A DNA stretch of 58,170 nucleotides from Gemmatimonadaceae bacterium. Lineage in GTDB: Bacteria; Gemmatimonadota; Gemmatimonadetes; Gemmatimonadales; Gemmatimonadaceae. The DNA is taken from positions 76,030 to 134,199 of the forward strand of contig JAUSJA010000037.1 in assembly GCA_030647905.1 (NCBI GenBank), written 5' to 3'. Under the pieces are notes generated by a model, which was not told the origin of the DNA, searched no databases, and saw only the letters and a program-made list of their open reading frames with translations. Shown here piece by piece: positions 27,793-37,200 of this stretch (within the stretch, counting starts at the first letter, position 1; each line of letters opens with the position of its first letter). A program made the translations under genes and the position numbers.

Positions 27793-29370
27793 TTACGAAT
27801 TCAACCGGCGACCGAGGAGGCGACCGGTCATCGCGACGGCTTCGCGGACGCCGAGCAGAGTCGCGATGACGAGATACGCGGCGCCGTAGGCGGCGAGAAT
27901 CGCGATCGCGATCCATACCGTGTGCACCCCGCTCATCCCCAACTTGATTCCCCACGCGATCCCGGCGGCGGCGGCCGCAGCGATCCAGAGCTTCACCGTA
28001 TGTGCCGGGGACAGCGTTGTGGGACCGATTCTGCGGGTCATCGCGCGTCTCAGAAGGAAGAACTCGACCCATCCGGCGATTCCCGCCGTCGCCGTGAGAC
28101 CCGCCACGCCCAGCTTCGCGTCGAGTCCGAGCGCCGCGGGGAGGTAAAGCGCAGCGAGGTAGCCGAGCACGCTCGTCAGCGCCACGCGGATCACCGCGAA
28201 ATACAACGGAGTCTTGGTGTCGCGGAGAGCGTAGAACGTGGACGAATACAGCCGGCCCCATGTGGACGCGAGCAAGCCGACAGTGGATCCGGCCAGCACT
28301 TGCCACACCCAGACGCTGTCGCTGCGGGTGAAGCGCCCCGACTCGAACAGCACTGCGGATAGGACATCGCCAAGAGCGAGGAAGGCCACCGCCGACGGGA
28401 TGATGAAGAATGCGATTCGCTCCAGCCCGCCGTCGAGACGGCCGCGAAGATAGCTCGCCACCTCTTCCGGCGTCCCCACGGCGCTCGACATGACCGGAAG
28501 CTCCGACGCAGAAATAGCCATGCCGAAAAGACTTACAGGCAGCGTGTAAAGTACCTGCGCATACGCGAGAGTGGCGACCGACCCGGTGGGAAGCCAGCTC
28601 GCGATGAACGCATCCACGAATGCGCTGATCTGCACGACGCCGCGGCCGACGAACGCCGGCCCGAAGTTGCGGAACACATTCCGTGAGCTCTCGGCGCGCC
28701 AGTCGAAACCGATTCGCAGTCCCTTTGCCAGGCGCAGGACGAGTGGAAGCTGCACGCCGAACTGCAGCGCGCTTCCGACGACCGATGCCCATGCCAGTAT
28801 CTCGGCCAGGCGGGGCTGCGGGGATCCGGCGCCGAAGCCGAGGAGCGCCGCGATCATCGCGACGTTCCACACGACTGGCGCGGTGTAGCTCACGAAGAAG
28901 CGACGATGGCTGTTGAGAATCCCCAGGCACCACGCTGAAAACACCAGCAGGCCGGCACCGGGAAAGAGAACCTGGGTGAGGCGGACGGTCAGATCGCGTT
29001 TTTCTCCCGTGAATCCCGGCGCTATCAGGCCGACGAGCAGCGGCGATAGAAGTACTCCAGCCAGAACGAGAATAGCGGCGACGAGAGCGAGTGCGCTCAG
29101 AACAGCGCCGGCAAGACGATTCGCGTCTTCGTCCCGCTTTCGCGCGATCAGACCTACGTATTCGGGGATGAAGGAAGCCGACAACACGCCTTCCCCGAAT
29201 AGATTCTGCAGCAGATTCGGGATCCTGAAGGCCACGTTGAATGCGTCGGCGGCCAGCGAAGTGCTGAAGTAGTGAGCGAAGATTTTCTGTCGAACGAGTC
29301 CCGCGACGCGACTGAGGAGAATTCCAGCGCCGACGAAGAACGCCGCGCCGCGCGACCGATCGGAGCTCAC
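27793..29370 (-). CDS. murJ: lipid II flippase MurJ
   Basis: Moves lipid II across the inner membrane for peptidoglycan synthesis. The 525-residue protein has about 14 hydrophobic segments and MOP-family motifs: GILLSRVAGLVRQKIFAHYF, LFGEGVLSASFIPEY and NSHRRFFVSYTAPVVWN. Length is typical. It overlaps bshC by four bases. Confidence 0.95.
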   Translation of the reverse strand: MSSDRSRGAAFFVGAGILLSRVAGLVRQKIFAHYFSTSLAADAFNVAFRIPNLLQNLFGEGVLSASFIPEYVGLIARKRDEDANRLAGAVLSALALVAAILVLAGVLLSPLLVGLIAPGFTGEKRDLTVRLTQVLFPGAGLLVFSAWCLGILNSHRRFFVSYTAPVVWNVAMIAALLGFGAGSPQPRLAEILAWASVVGSALQFGVQLPLVLRLAKGLRIGFDWRAESSRNVFRNFGPAFVGRGVVQISAFVDAFIASWLPTGSVATLAYAQVLYTLPVSLFGMAISASELPVMSSAVGTPEEVASYLRGRLDGGLERIAFFIIPSAVAFLALGDVLSAVLFESGRFTRSDSVWVWQVLAGSTVGLLASTWGRLYSSTFYALRDTKTPLYFAVIRVALTSVLGYLAALYLPAALGLDAKLGVAGLTATAGIAGWVEFFLLRRAMTRRIGPTTLSPAHTVKLWIAAAAAAGIAWGIKLGMSGVHTVWIAIAILAAYGAAYLVIATLLGVREAVAMTGRLLGRRLNS

Positions 29371-30899
29371 GCGAGTCTGGCGGCGTGCGCCCGTGCTTCG
29401 CGCATCACCGACGCGAAGAGCTCGTCGCCGTGTCTCGCCAGCAGCGGTACGATATTGAGCGCGCGCTCCTGCGGCGTTCCGAGAGGAAACAGTGCACCAC
29501 GGGCAATCGCGGCGTCGCGCAGGGCTTCGTTCCCTTTTCGCTTCACGCTCGCAGCAAACCGGCGCTCGAGTCTCTCGATTCTGTGCAGTACCCCGCGGCG
29601 CAGCCCTTCCAGCACACTCGGCGCGACGAGGTCCGCGCCCTCCGCACGAGTCAGCTCCTCGACCGATTGATCCACTGACTGCTCGAGCTGCCGAATGCGC
29701 GCAACGAGACCGGGAGGCAGCGACTCTTTCGCGATCCGGGATTCGACGGCGTGAGGATCGCGGAAGTCATCCACAGCCAGCGAATATCGCTCGAGTATCC
29801 TTTCGATTCGCGGCTCGACAACGAGTCCGGACCACCTCGGCAGGACGAGCGGAGGAGGAACTTCCAATGCCCTGGCGACGGCAGTCACCTGAGCGAAATA
29901 CGCGATCTCGGCCGGCCCGCCGATATACCCGACCGTTGGAAGAATCGATCGCTCGACGATCGGCCGGAGCAGAACGTTCGGACCGAATGTGCCCGGCTTG
30001 CCGTGCTCGAGCGCACTCTCTATCTCACGCATCCTGATCCTGTCGCGCTTTCCGGACACGCCGGCGAATACGAGAGTGCGTCCCTTCACCAGCTTGACCT
30101 GAGCCGAATGCCCTGCCGCCTTGAGAGCACGCGCGCGCTCGGTAAGCGCGCCCTCGATTTGCTCGGCGCTCGATACGGCGCGCCGGAGCAGCGGAAACGC
30201 CGCCTCGCGCACCGCCGGATGTGAGGCGTCGAGAACCGCCACTCCGAGCGGCTCCAGAACCGCGCGCAGCAGCTCGACGTACGCGCTGCCGATCGTATGC
30301 TCCGGTGTGTATGCGCGCCGCACCACCTCCAGGATTCCCGGGTTCGGCGCCGAGCCTGCCGCTGCGGCAAGTCGCGCAAGCTCGCGACTGACGTCGCCGA
30401 GTGGCATATCCGACAGCGCTGCGCCGACCGGACCGTGCGCGCTCATCTCGATGCGCTCGGCTCCTTCGGCGCCGGTCACGACTGTGGACGCCGATTCGGC
30501 AAAATCCGAGTCGTCGGTAGCGGCCCAGAAAATGGGAACCGCCGGTAGGCCGGTCTGCTCCTCCAGGCGATCCGCAAGCGCGACGGCGCTCAGCGCTTTC
30601 CACCATGTGTAGAGCGGTCCTCCAAACAGTCCCGGTTGCTGGCCCGCCGTCACGGCGATGCCGGACCGGGCCGCGCTCTGGAGTCGCTCCGCCGCCTTGC
30701 CTGTCGCACCAAATGCGGGGCCCAGGGCGGACAGCCAGTCCGGCATGATCAGCGACTGCCGGACGAGGTCAGCACGCTCCTTCCATTCCGCGGGAGAAGC
30801 CGGGCGCTTCACGAACCAATCCGGGTCGGCGGTGCCGTCTATCGCCATGCGAGCCAGCGGCGATCCGACGATCGGCGTGCTGATGATGCGAGTACTCAA
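29367..30899 (-). CDS. bshC: bacillithiol biosynthesis cysteine-adding enzyme
   Basis: Adds cysteine to glucosaminyl-malate in the last step of bacillithiol synthesis. The 510-residue protein contains VTAGQQPGLFGGPLYTWWKALSA, VPIFWAATDDSDFAE, FGPNVLLRPIVERSILPTVGYIG and GPAEIAYFAQ, which identify BshC. bshA and bshB are not in the window, so whether bacillithiol is made cannot be decided here. It overlaps murJ downstream and the methyltransferase upstream. Confidence 0.93.
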   Translation of the reverse strand: MSTRIISTPIVGSPLARMAIDGTADPDWFVKRPASPAEWKERADLVRQSLIMPDWLSALGPAFGATGKAAERLQSAARSGIAVTAGQQPGLFGGPLYTWWKALSAVALADRLEEQTGLPAVPIFWAATDDSDFAESASTVVTGAEGAERIEMSAHGPVGAALSDMPLGDVSRELARLAAAAGSAPNPGILEVVRRAYTPEHTIGSAYVELLRAVLEPLGVAVLDASHPAVREAAFPLLRRAVSSAEQIEGALTERARALKAAGHSAQVKLVKGRTLVFAGVSGKRDRIRMREIESALEHGKPGTFGPNVLLRPIVERSILPTVGYIGGPAEIAYFAQVTAVARALEVPPPLVLPRWSGLVVEPRIERILERYSLAVDDFRDPHAVESRIAKESLPPGLVARIRQLEQSVDQSVEELTRAEGADLVAPSVLEGLRRGVLHRIERLERRFAASVKRKGNEALRDAAIARGALFPLGTPQERALNIVPLLARHGDELFASVMREARAHAARLA

Positions 30900-31618
30900 C
30901 GCAGTGTCCCGAACAGAATCACTCGTGGCGATTCCGGTGTCAGCGGGCTGGCGTCGTAGTTTCCATAGGCGGTCGTGACGTCGAATCCGGCCGAATCGAG
31001 AAGCCGCCGCAGATCGTCGGGACCGAGCAGGCGAACGCGCTCCGTGAATATCTTGTCACTCCCTCGGATAGAGATGCGTTTCACGACGAACCTGCCATCA
31101 TCCGAGATCTCGCGGCGCTGTTCGACAACACGCCCGCCGATTTCCCGCTCATCGTACGGCACCAGCGACTGGCGAATCCGGGTAGCATTGAGAAAGTCAA
31201 TCACGAAGGTACCGCCGTGTGAAGTGACGCGCGCAACCTCCCGTACCACGCGGAGATGACTCTCGTCGTCCTGAAAGTACCCGAAGCTGGTGAAGAGATT
31301 CACCACCAGACCAAACGCCGCATTCCGGAATGGAAGCACGCGCATGTCGCCGCGTACAAGCGCGGTGGTAGCGCTCTCCCGGCGGGCAAGGCGGAGAAGA
31401 ACTTCCGACAGATCCAGACCAGTGGTCCACCAGCGCTTCGCGAGAACGCGCGAATGGCGACCAGCGCCGCATGCGAGATCGAGCACGCGGGAAACCGTCA
31501 CATTCCCGACCGTCCGCTCGACAAGGTCCACGGCACGCTCGGCCTCGGTTTCGTTGCGGTGCGGGTACAGCGCAACGTACTCCTCGCCGAACCAGGATTC
31601 GAACCATTCCCGCGTCAC
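30896..31618 (-). CDS. class I SAM-dependent methyltransferase
   Basis: A 240-residue protein with the SAM-binding motif VSRVLDLACGAGRHSRVLA, followed by WWTTGLDLSEVLLRLA and FGLVVNLFTSFGYF. The C-terminal part (LLGPDDLRRLLDSAGFDVTTAYGNYD) resembles small-molecule methyltransferases of the Methyltransf_11/25 type. The substrate is unknown. It overlaps rlmH and bshC by four bases each. Confidence 0.88.
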   Translation of the reverse strand: MTREWFESWFGEEYVALYPHRNETEAERAVDLVERTVGNVTVSRVLDLACGAGRHSRVLAKRWWTTGLDLSEVLLRLARRESATTALVRGDMRVLPFRNAAFGLVVNLFTSFGYFQDDESHLRVVREVARVTSHGGTFVIDFLNATRIRQSLVPYDEREIGGRVVEQRREISDDGRFVVKRISIRGSDKIFTERVRLLGPDDLRRLLDSAGFDVTTAYGNYDASPLTPESPRVILFGTLR

Positions 31619-32076
31619 TTGTGGTACGGCTCACCGCGCACGATCGAGCCGGCCCGGTACAGCTGCTCCGCGAGGACGAGCCTTGCCAGATCATGCGACA
31701 GCGTCCACGGAGCGAGCGAGAGCTTCATCGAGGAGCGACGAAGGATTTCACCTGAAAGCCCATGGGCGCCGCCAATGACGAAAGCAGTGTCCCGGTCGCT
31801 TTCGCGCTCGCGCTGAAGCCACGCAGCGAACTCCTCCGACGTGAAGGACTTTCCGCCCGGATGACAAGCGACGATACGTGCCGCGCCAACTTTCGCGGCG
31901 AGCCGGTCCCCTTCCCGGTCGCGGACGATTTGCGGAGCGAGACTCGACGCCCGCTCTTCACGCACCTCATGAACGTCGAGCGGCCAGTACCGCGCCGCCC
32001 GAGTCTCGTAGTCATTGATCGCCGCCGCAAGCGCCGCATTCCGCGGTTTGCCGACGGCGGCGACGACAACGCGCAT
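31615..32076 (-). CDS. rlmH: 23S rRNA (pseudouridine1915-N3) methyltransferase RlmH
   Basis: A 153-residue SPOUT-family enzyme that methylates pseudouridine 1915 in helix 69 of 23S rRNA. It shows VVVAAVGKPRNAALAAAINDYE at the start, FVIGGAHGLSGEILRR in the SAM knot and the C-terminal APWTLSHDLARLVLAEQLYR, then EPYHK, the expected C terminus. Its start overlaps the glutamate dehydrogenase stop. Confidence 0.96.
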   Translation of the reverse strand: MRVVVAAVGKPRNAALAAAINDYETRAARYWPLDVHEVREERASSLAPQIVRDREGDRLAAKVGAARIVACHPGGKSFTSEEFAAWLQRERESDRDTAFVIGGAHGLSGEILRRSSMKLSLAPWTLSHDLARLVLAEQLYRAGSIVRGEPYHK

Positions 32077-33383
32077 CAGGCGTAGATGCCACGGAGCCGG
32101 TGAACGGCGGCGACACGGCTGATCGCGAGCATGTATGCCGCTGTCCGCATGTTCACCTTGTGCTGCTTGGCCAGCGTGAGCACGTCCTGGAAGCTATTGA
32201 CCATGATGTCACGCAGCCGGTCGTTCACGAGCTGCTCCGTCCAGAAATATCCGCCGCGATCCTGGACCCATTCGAAATAGGAGACAGTGACGCCGCCCGC
32301 ATTCGCGAGGATGTCGGGGATGACGAACACCCCGTTCTCCTCGAGGATCGAGTCGGCGGCGGCCGTCGTGGGACCGTTGGCTCCCTCGCAGATGATTCGG
32401 GCGCGGATCTGGCCCGCGTTCTTGGTCGTAATGACGTTTTCCAGAGCTGCCGGCACGAGCACATCCACGTCGAGCGTCAGTAGATCGGCGCCGCTGATCA
32501 CTTCGCCCTTCGGGTAGCCGTCGAGTGAGCGATGCTTCTCCGCGTACGCCACCGCATCGTCCACATCGATCCCGTTGCGGTCATATATGGCGACTGAGCG
32601 ATCGCCGATCGCGACGACCTTGCATCCCTCGCGGTGCAGGAGCTGTGCGGTAATGGATCCGACGTTGCCAAAGCCCTGCACGGCGACCGTGGTGCCGGCG
32701 ACAGGCATGCCGAGGTGCGCGAGCGCCTCCTTCGTCACGATCATGCAGCCGCGTCCGGTCGCCTCCCGCCTTCCCAGTGATCCGCCCATTTCGACTGGCT
32801 TTCCAGTCACGACGGCCGTCGTCGTGTGTCCGACGTGCATCGAGTACGTGTCCATGATCCACGCCATCACACGCTCGTTCGTGTTCACGTCAGGAGCCGG
32901 GACATCGGAATCGGGGCCGAGAGTCTGGATGATCCCCGCGGTGTACCGCCTGGTGAGACGCTCGAGCTCTGTCGCGCTCATCGAGTGCGGATCGCAGACG
33001 ACGCCCCCCTTCGATCCGCCGAACGGGATGTTGACGACGGCGCACTTCCACGTCATCCACGCGGCGAGGGCCTTCACCTCTTCGAGCGTGACCTGCATGT
33101 CGAATCGGATGCCGCCCTTCGCGGGGCCCCGCGACGTGTTGTAGAGCACCCTGTAGCCCGTGTACACCTCCACCTCACCGTTGTCCTTCATCACCGGTAT
33201 GGAGATGATGATCTGCTTTTCGGGGTGCCTGAGAACCTTGTACAATCCTGGCTCGAGATCGAGGAGCTCGGCGGCCCTGTCGAAGCGAAGCATCATCGCC
33301 TCGAATGGATTCTCCTCGTTGAGAAACGTGTCCTTGTCCGGTTTTACAATCGAGTTCGTCGAGAGTCGAAGATCAGTGGCCAT
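32076..33383 (-). CDS. gdhA: Glu/Leu/Phe/Val dehydrogenase (probably glutamate dehydrogenase)
   Basis: Oxidative deamination of an amino acid, most likely glutamate. The ATG at 33383 gives 435 residues, the size of hexameric enzymes; the longer frame has a non-homologous leader running into lpxK. Motifs: [19 protein letters not shown], catalytic-lysine region [16 protein letters not shown], and the Rossmann [17 protein letters not shown]. Only 41 bases separate it from lpxK and these hold a GGCGCG-CAAA-CGCGCC hairpin (33398-33413) that might attenuate or end the lipid A transcript; no T-run follows it. Confidence 0.95.
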   Translation of the reverse strand: MATDLRLSTNSIVKPDKDTFLNEENPFEAMMLRFDRAAELLDLEPGLYKVLRHPEKQIIISIPVMKDNGEVEVYTGYRVLYNTSRGPAKGGIRFDMQVTLEEVKALAAWMTWKCAVVNIPFGGSKGGVVCDPHSMSATELERLTRRYTAGIIQTLGPDSDVPAPDVNTNERVMAWIMDTYSMHVGHTTTAVVTGKPVEMGGSLGRREATGRGCMIVTKEALAHLGMPVAGTTVAVQGFGNVGSITAQLLHREGCKVVAIGDRSVAIYDRNGIDVDDAVAYAEKHRSLDGYPKGEVISGADLLTLDVDVLVPAALENVITTKNAGQIRARIICEGANGPTTAAADSILEENGVFVIPDILANAGGVTVSYFEWVQDRGGYFWTEQLVNDRLRDIMVNSFQDVLTLAKQHKVNMRTAAYMLAISRVAAVHRLRGIYA

Positions 33384-33424
33384 TTGGATGTATGTCGGGC
33401 GCGCAAACGCGCCGGAAAATCGCT

Positions 33425-34450
33425 TCAGTTGACGTCGATGCGCCCTCGCAGGCGCATCAGCAGCCGGTCGATAGCGGACCCCCCGCTCTCGATCCCGACT
33501 GCCAGGGAAACATACCATAAAGCCGTGTTCCCGGCAGGCCACAACGGCCCCAGTTTGACGGCGTCCTTGAGAGTGCAAATGACGTAATCGCAGGTCGCGG
33601 CTGTCTCGAGAATTGTGGCGACGTCGTCACGCGTGAACGCGTGGTGATCAGGAAAAGATCGGCCGTCCACGCGGGCCCCGAGCGACTCGAGCTGGACGAA
33701 GAATGCCGCCGGATTTCCGACCGCCGCCACGGCAAGAACGCGCTTCCCCGCGAGTGTTTCGGCGGCCTTGCTGGCACCGGCGGGCGATTCACGCACGATC
33801 TGCCCGAGAGTCAGCTTTGCGACCGCGACCGTTGCACCGCCCGCAACATCGCGCACGGCCCGCTCCACCTGAGCGACGCGCGCCTCCGACGCCGCCTTGT
33901 GCGTGATCACAACAATGGAAGCCCGCGAAAGACCTGAGAGCGGCTCGCGATACGGCCCCGCCGGCAGAAGGTGATGCCGCCCATTCCAGTCGTCGGCGCT
34001 GACCAGCACGATGTCGAGGTCGCGTGCAGTGCGACGATGTTGAAACGCATCGTCGAGAATGGCGACATTGGCACCGCGCGCAGCGGCTTGGGTGATTCCA
34101 GCGCTTCTGTCGGCGCCGACGACAACCGGAATACCCGGGTTCAACCGGGCGTGCACGAGCGGCTCGTCGTCGCCATAACCCCTGAGCACGATGGCCGGTG
34201 CAAATCCCATCGCTGCCAGGCGTGCGGCAAGCCATGCGCTCACCGGCGTCTTCCCCGTCCCGCCGACCGTGAGGTTGCCAACACTCACCACGGCGATGTC
34301 CGACGTACGCGCGGGAAGAAGGCCGCGATCGTAAAGCTCGCCGCGCAAAGCGACTGCTCCGCGGTACACGCCTTCCAAAGGCAGCAGTGCTGCGCGGGCA
34401 AGCCGGCCGGCAATCGTATCGCCGTGCCACACCCGCTCGATCAGGCGCAC
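33425..34450 (-). CDS. lpxK: tetraacyldisaccharide 4'-kinase
   Basis: Phosphorylates the 4' position of the lipid A disaccharide at the inner membrane. The 341-residue protein has the P-loop [22 protein letters not shown] (about residues 55-76), [19 protein letters not shown] and the late [10 protein letters not shown]. An N-terminal amphipathic stretch would anchor it to the membrane. It is the last gene of the lipid A operon and overlaps the DUF374 gene by ten bases. Confidence 0.96.
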   Translation of the reverse strand: MRLIERVWHGDTIAGRLARAALLPLEGVYRGAVALRGELYDRGLLPARTSDIAVVSVGNLTVGGTGKTPVSAWLAARLAAMGFAPAIVLRGYGDDEPLVHARLNPGIPVVVGADRSAGITQAAARGANVAILDDAFQHRRTARDLDIVLVSADDWNGRHHLLPAGPYREPLSGLSRASIVVITHKAASEARVAQVERAVRDVAGGATVAVAKLTLGQIVRESPAGASKAAETLAGKRVLAVAAVGNPAAFFVQLESLGARVDGRSFPDHHAFTRDDVATILETAATCDYVICTLKDAVKLGPLWPAGNTALWYVSLAVGIESGGSAIDRLLMRLRGRIDVN

Positions 34451-35097
34451 GCCTGCCGTCCGGCGTCGTCCATCAGCTTTTCGAGCCGCGGCGCCTCCGC
34501 TGCAGCTTCGCGGGGAGTCGCTGCTTCCACGCGAGTGGGCGGCCCATACGCAACGGTAATCCGCGCGAACGGCTTTGGTACGATGAAGCCGTCCCAGGTT
34601 GACAATCTCCAGAAGCGATTCACGTGAGCCACGATCGGCAGAATCGGAGCTCCGGCGCGGTTCGCGGCGACGGCTGCGCCCGGAGCGAATTTATGGCGTG
34701 GACCGCGGGGGCCGTCGGGAGTGATCGCGGCGTCGTTGCCTCCGCGGAGCGTGCGCACGAGGCCGATGAGTGCCCGCCCTGCTCCGCGGGATGTCGAGCC
34801 GCGAATCAGCGCGTATCCCATCCACCCTAGTATGCGCGCGATAATCTCGCCATCCTTGTGCTCGCTCACAAGCACCGCCACCCCTTGATCGCGGTGATGC
34901 CAGAGCAGCGGCAACATCTCGCCGTGCCAGAGGGTGAACAGCACCGGCGTTTTCTCGGCCCGGAGTTTCAGCAGCGCATCTTCGCCGACAGTTCGGTACC
35001 GCCACGTGGAAGCCAGTGCGCGAATCACGGTCCCGCCGGCAAACAGCGAAATGCGCGTGCCCAACGGAAGCTCCGCCGTCCCGCGTGAATCCTTCAT
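34441..35097 (-). CDS. DUF374/LPLAT-type lysophospholipid acyltransferase
   Basis: A 218-residue membrane-associated acyltransferase-like protein with VLFTLWHGEMLPLLWHHRD (HxxxxL region), SEHKDGEIIARILGWMGY, RGSTSRGAGRALI and ITPDGPRGPRHKFAPGA, the DUF374 pattern. DUF374 proteins are often linked to lipid A genes and may carry out a late acylation, as LpxL/LpxM do in E. coli. Neither LpxL nor a Kdo transferase (waaA) is seen in this operon. The substrate is inferred from context. Confidence 0.85.
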   Translation of the reverse strand: MKDSRGTAELPLGTRISLFAGGTVIRALASTWRYRTVGEDALLKLRAEKTPVLFTLWHGEMLPLLWHHRDQGVAVLVSEHKDGEIIARILGWMGYALIRGSTSRGAGRALIGLVRTLRGGNDAAITPDGPRGPRHKFAPGAAVAANRAGAPILPIVAHVNRFWRLSTWDGFIVPKPFARITVAYGPPTRVEAATPREAAAEAPRLEKLMDDAGRQACA

Positions 35098-36203
35098 CGG
35101 GCGAGATCGCTCGCCATCGTCGCGACCCGCTTCGCCGCTCCTGGCTTGCCGAGCTTCGCGCGAACTTCGGCCAGCCCGTCGAGAACACGTGTGCGCTCGG
35201 GATCCGACGGATCCATCAGACGCTGCAGCTCGACCGAAACCGTCCGCGGAACGATCGCGTCCTGTACGAACTCACGGGCGACTTCGCGTCCGGCGACGAC
35301 GTTTACGAGACCGATGTGCAGAATCGTCACCATCATTCGCGCGATGAAATACGAGATCGGGCTGGTGCGGTATGCGACGACGAGCGGGCAGTCTGCGATC
35401 GCCGCCTCGAGAGTCGTCGTTCCACTCTTGCACAGCGCGGCATCAGCTGCACGCAACACCGTGAATGACGCAGAGTGAACGAGGCGGAAGGGACATCGCG
35501 CCGGATCGAGAGAGATCGCCGGCGCGACGCTGACGACCACCTGGAGGCCGGGAACGTGCCGCTCTGTTTCTCGCGCCGTCTCAACAAAATCGTCTATGTG
35601 GCGGTCGATCTCCTGCTGCCGGCTGCCGGGAAAAAGCGCGAGCACAGGGGCGGAGTCGGGCAGGCCGAGGGTTGCGCGGGCAGTGCGCTTGTCGGGCAGA
35701 TCGCCGGCGCGGTCGAGCAGCGGATGGCCGACGAAGGTTGCATCGATGCCGTGCCCGCGCAGAAGGTTTTCCTCGAACGGAAGTATCACCGCCGCCTTCG
35801 TGACGATGCGCGCGAGCTTCGGAATGCGCCCTTCGCCCCACGCCCATACCTGCGGTGTCACGTAGTACAGGACCGGCACCCCTGCTTCGGCTGCGGCCGC
35901 CGCAGCCTTCATGTTGAATCCCGGGTAGTCTATCACGACGAGCAGCTTGACATTGCCAGACGCGATCCGCTTCCGGATCCGCTGCAGCAGCTCCCAGTGC
36001 CGGGGAACGTGCCTGATGATTTCGATGAAACCCATCACGCCGGTATCGTAGCGCTCGAAGAGCGCGACGCCGGCACGCTCCATGAGAGGTCCGCCAAAGC
36101 CGGTCAGCTCGAGGTCGGGACGAAGACGCCTGAGCTCCTCCGCTACTCCCGCAGCGTGGAGATCGCCGGATGCTTCTCCGGCGATGAATACAACCTCAGG
36201 CAC
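35094..36203 (-). CDS. lpxB: lipid A disaccharide synthase
   Basis: GT19 enzyme that joins UDP-diacyl-glucosamine and lipid X. The 369-residue protein has VFIAGEASGDLHAAGVAEEL at the start, GFGGPLMERAG, VVIDYPGFNMKAAAAAAEAG, YYVTPQVWAWGEGR and FPGSRQQEI, all conserved. A C-terminal KSGTTTLEAAI completes the donor site. Its start overlaps the oxidoreductase gene by eight bases. Confidence 0.97.
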   Translation of the reverse strand: MPEVVFIAGEASGDLHAAGVAEELRRLRPDLELTGFGGPLMERAGVALFERYDTGVMGFIEIIRHVPRHWELLQRIRKRIASGNVKLLVVIDYPGFNMKAAAAAAEAGVPVLYYVTPQVWAWGEGRIPKLARIVTKAAVILPFEENLLRGHGIDATFVGHPLLDRAGDLPDKRTARATLGLPDSAPVLALFPGSRQQEIDRHIDDFVETARETERHVPGLQVVVSVAPAISLDPARCPFRLVHSASFTVLRAADAALCKSGTTTLEAAIADCPLVVAYRTSPISYFIARMMVTILHIGLVNVVAGREVAREFVQDAIVPRTVSVELQRLMDPSDPERTRVLDGLAEVRAKLGKPGAAKRVATMASDLAR

Positions 36204-37200
36204 GACTGGTGGCCGCTACTCCGGTGAGAGCGGGGCGCGTGCGCTCAATCTCGGCGACTATGCGGAGTGCCACCGCAAGCGCGCGCCTGCCGTCCTCCCC
36301 CGTCACCACGACGGGGGCTTCGCCACGGAGAGCGGCGACGAAGCTGTCGAACTCGAGCCGCAGCGGCTCGCCTTCGGGCGCGGTCAGCGAGATACGGTCC
36401 ACGAAGTCAGTGATGCTGACCGGCCCTGCGGGAGGGCGCGTGGGATCCATCTTCTCCTTCAGCCGGAAGAAGTCACCAGTGCCCGATCCAAGGTCGAGGG
36501 AGAGGTATCCGCTCTCCTGGAAGATCCGGATCTTCCGCACCCTGTCACGCGAGATACGGCTCGACGTGATGTTCGCGACCGCGCCGGACGAGAACGTCAC
36601 GCGCGCATTGGCGATGTCGAGCATGGGCGTGAGAACCGGAACACCCACGGCGGAAATCTCCTCGGCGGTGTCCCCGACGAGTGTCAGCACGAGATCTATG
36701 TCGTGAATCATCAGGTCGAGCACGACGGCGACGTCGGAACCGCGAAGGCTGAACAGCGCGAGGCGCTCGCTTTCGATGAATCGCGGACGGGACACGTACG
36801 GCAGCGCGGCGCGCACCGCCTGGTTAAACCGCTCCACGTGGCCGATCTGGACGATGCAGCCATTTCGATGAGCGATCTCGAGCAGCTCGTCAGCCTGTTC
36901 CAGCGTCGCGGTTATCGGCTTTTCGATGAAGACGTGCTTTCCGGCTTCGAGCGCGGCTCGCGCAACTGTGTAGTGTGCGGGAGTCGGAACGACAATCGTC
37001 ACCGCGTCCACGTCAGCGAGAAGGCTCGCCTCGTCCGTATACCGGCGCACACCGAGCTGGGTGGCAACCTCGCTCGCCCGCTCATCCCGTGCCTCCACGA
37101 AGCCGGCCAATGCCACCGACTCCATGTCGCGGAGAATGCGAACGTGATGAAAGCCGAGGCTGCCGGCGCCGATGACGCCAATCCGCGCGGGAGCCGTCAG
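36196..37200 (-). CDS. Gfo/Idh/MocA-family oxidoreductase in GnnA-like position
   Basis: NAD(P)-dependent sugar oxidoreductase of about 334 residues. The Rossmann motif RIGVIGAGSLGFHHVRIL lies upstream of the first in-frame ATG (37125), so that ATG cannot be the start. No ATG, GTG or TTG fits before the motif; the codon at 37198-37200 is CTG and overlaps the lpxA stop as CTGA, matching the ATGA/GTGA/TTGA overlaps nearby. Other motifs: HVFIEKPITATLEQADELL with catalytic Lys, and GHVERFNQAVRA. In Acidithiobacillus, gnnA and gnnB lie between lpxA and lpxB and make UDP-GlcNAc3N; here the partner aminotransferase is absent. Confidence 0.88.
   Translation of the reverse strand: MTAPARIGVIGAGSLGFHHVRILRDMESVALAGFVEARDERASEVATQLGVRRYTDEASLLADVDAVTIVVPTPAHYTVARAALEAGKHVFIEKPITATLEQADELLEIAHRNGCIVQIGHVERFNQAVRAALPYVSRPRFIESERLALFSLRGSDVAVVLDLMIHDIDLVLTLVGDTAEEISAVGVPVLTPMLDIANARVTFSSGAVANITSSRISRDRVRKIRIFQESGYLSLDLGSGTGDFFRLKEKMDPTRPPAGPVSITDFVDRISLTAPEGEPLRLEFDSFVAALRGEAPVVVTGEDGRRALAVALRIVAEIERTRPALTGVAATSRA

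Noticed and set aside
33398-33413. Intrinsic terminator between lpxK and glutamate dehydrogenase
   Set aside because: The 6-bp stem is perfect but no T-run follows in the - direction; noted only within the gdhA entry.
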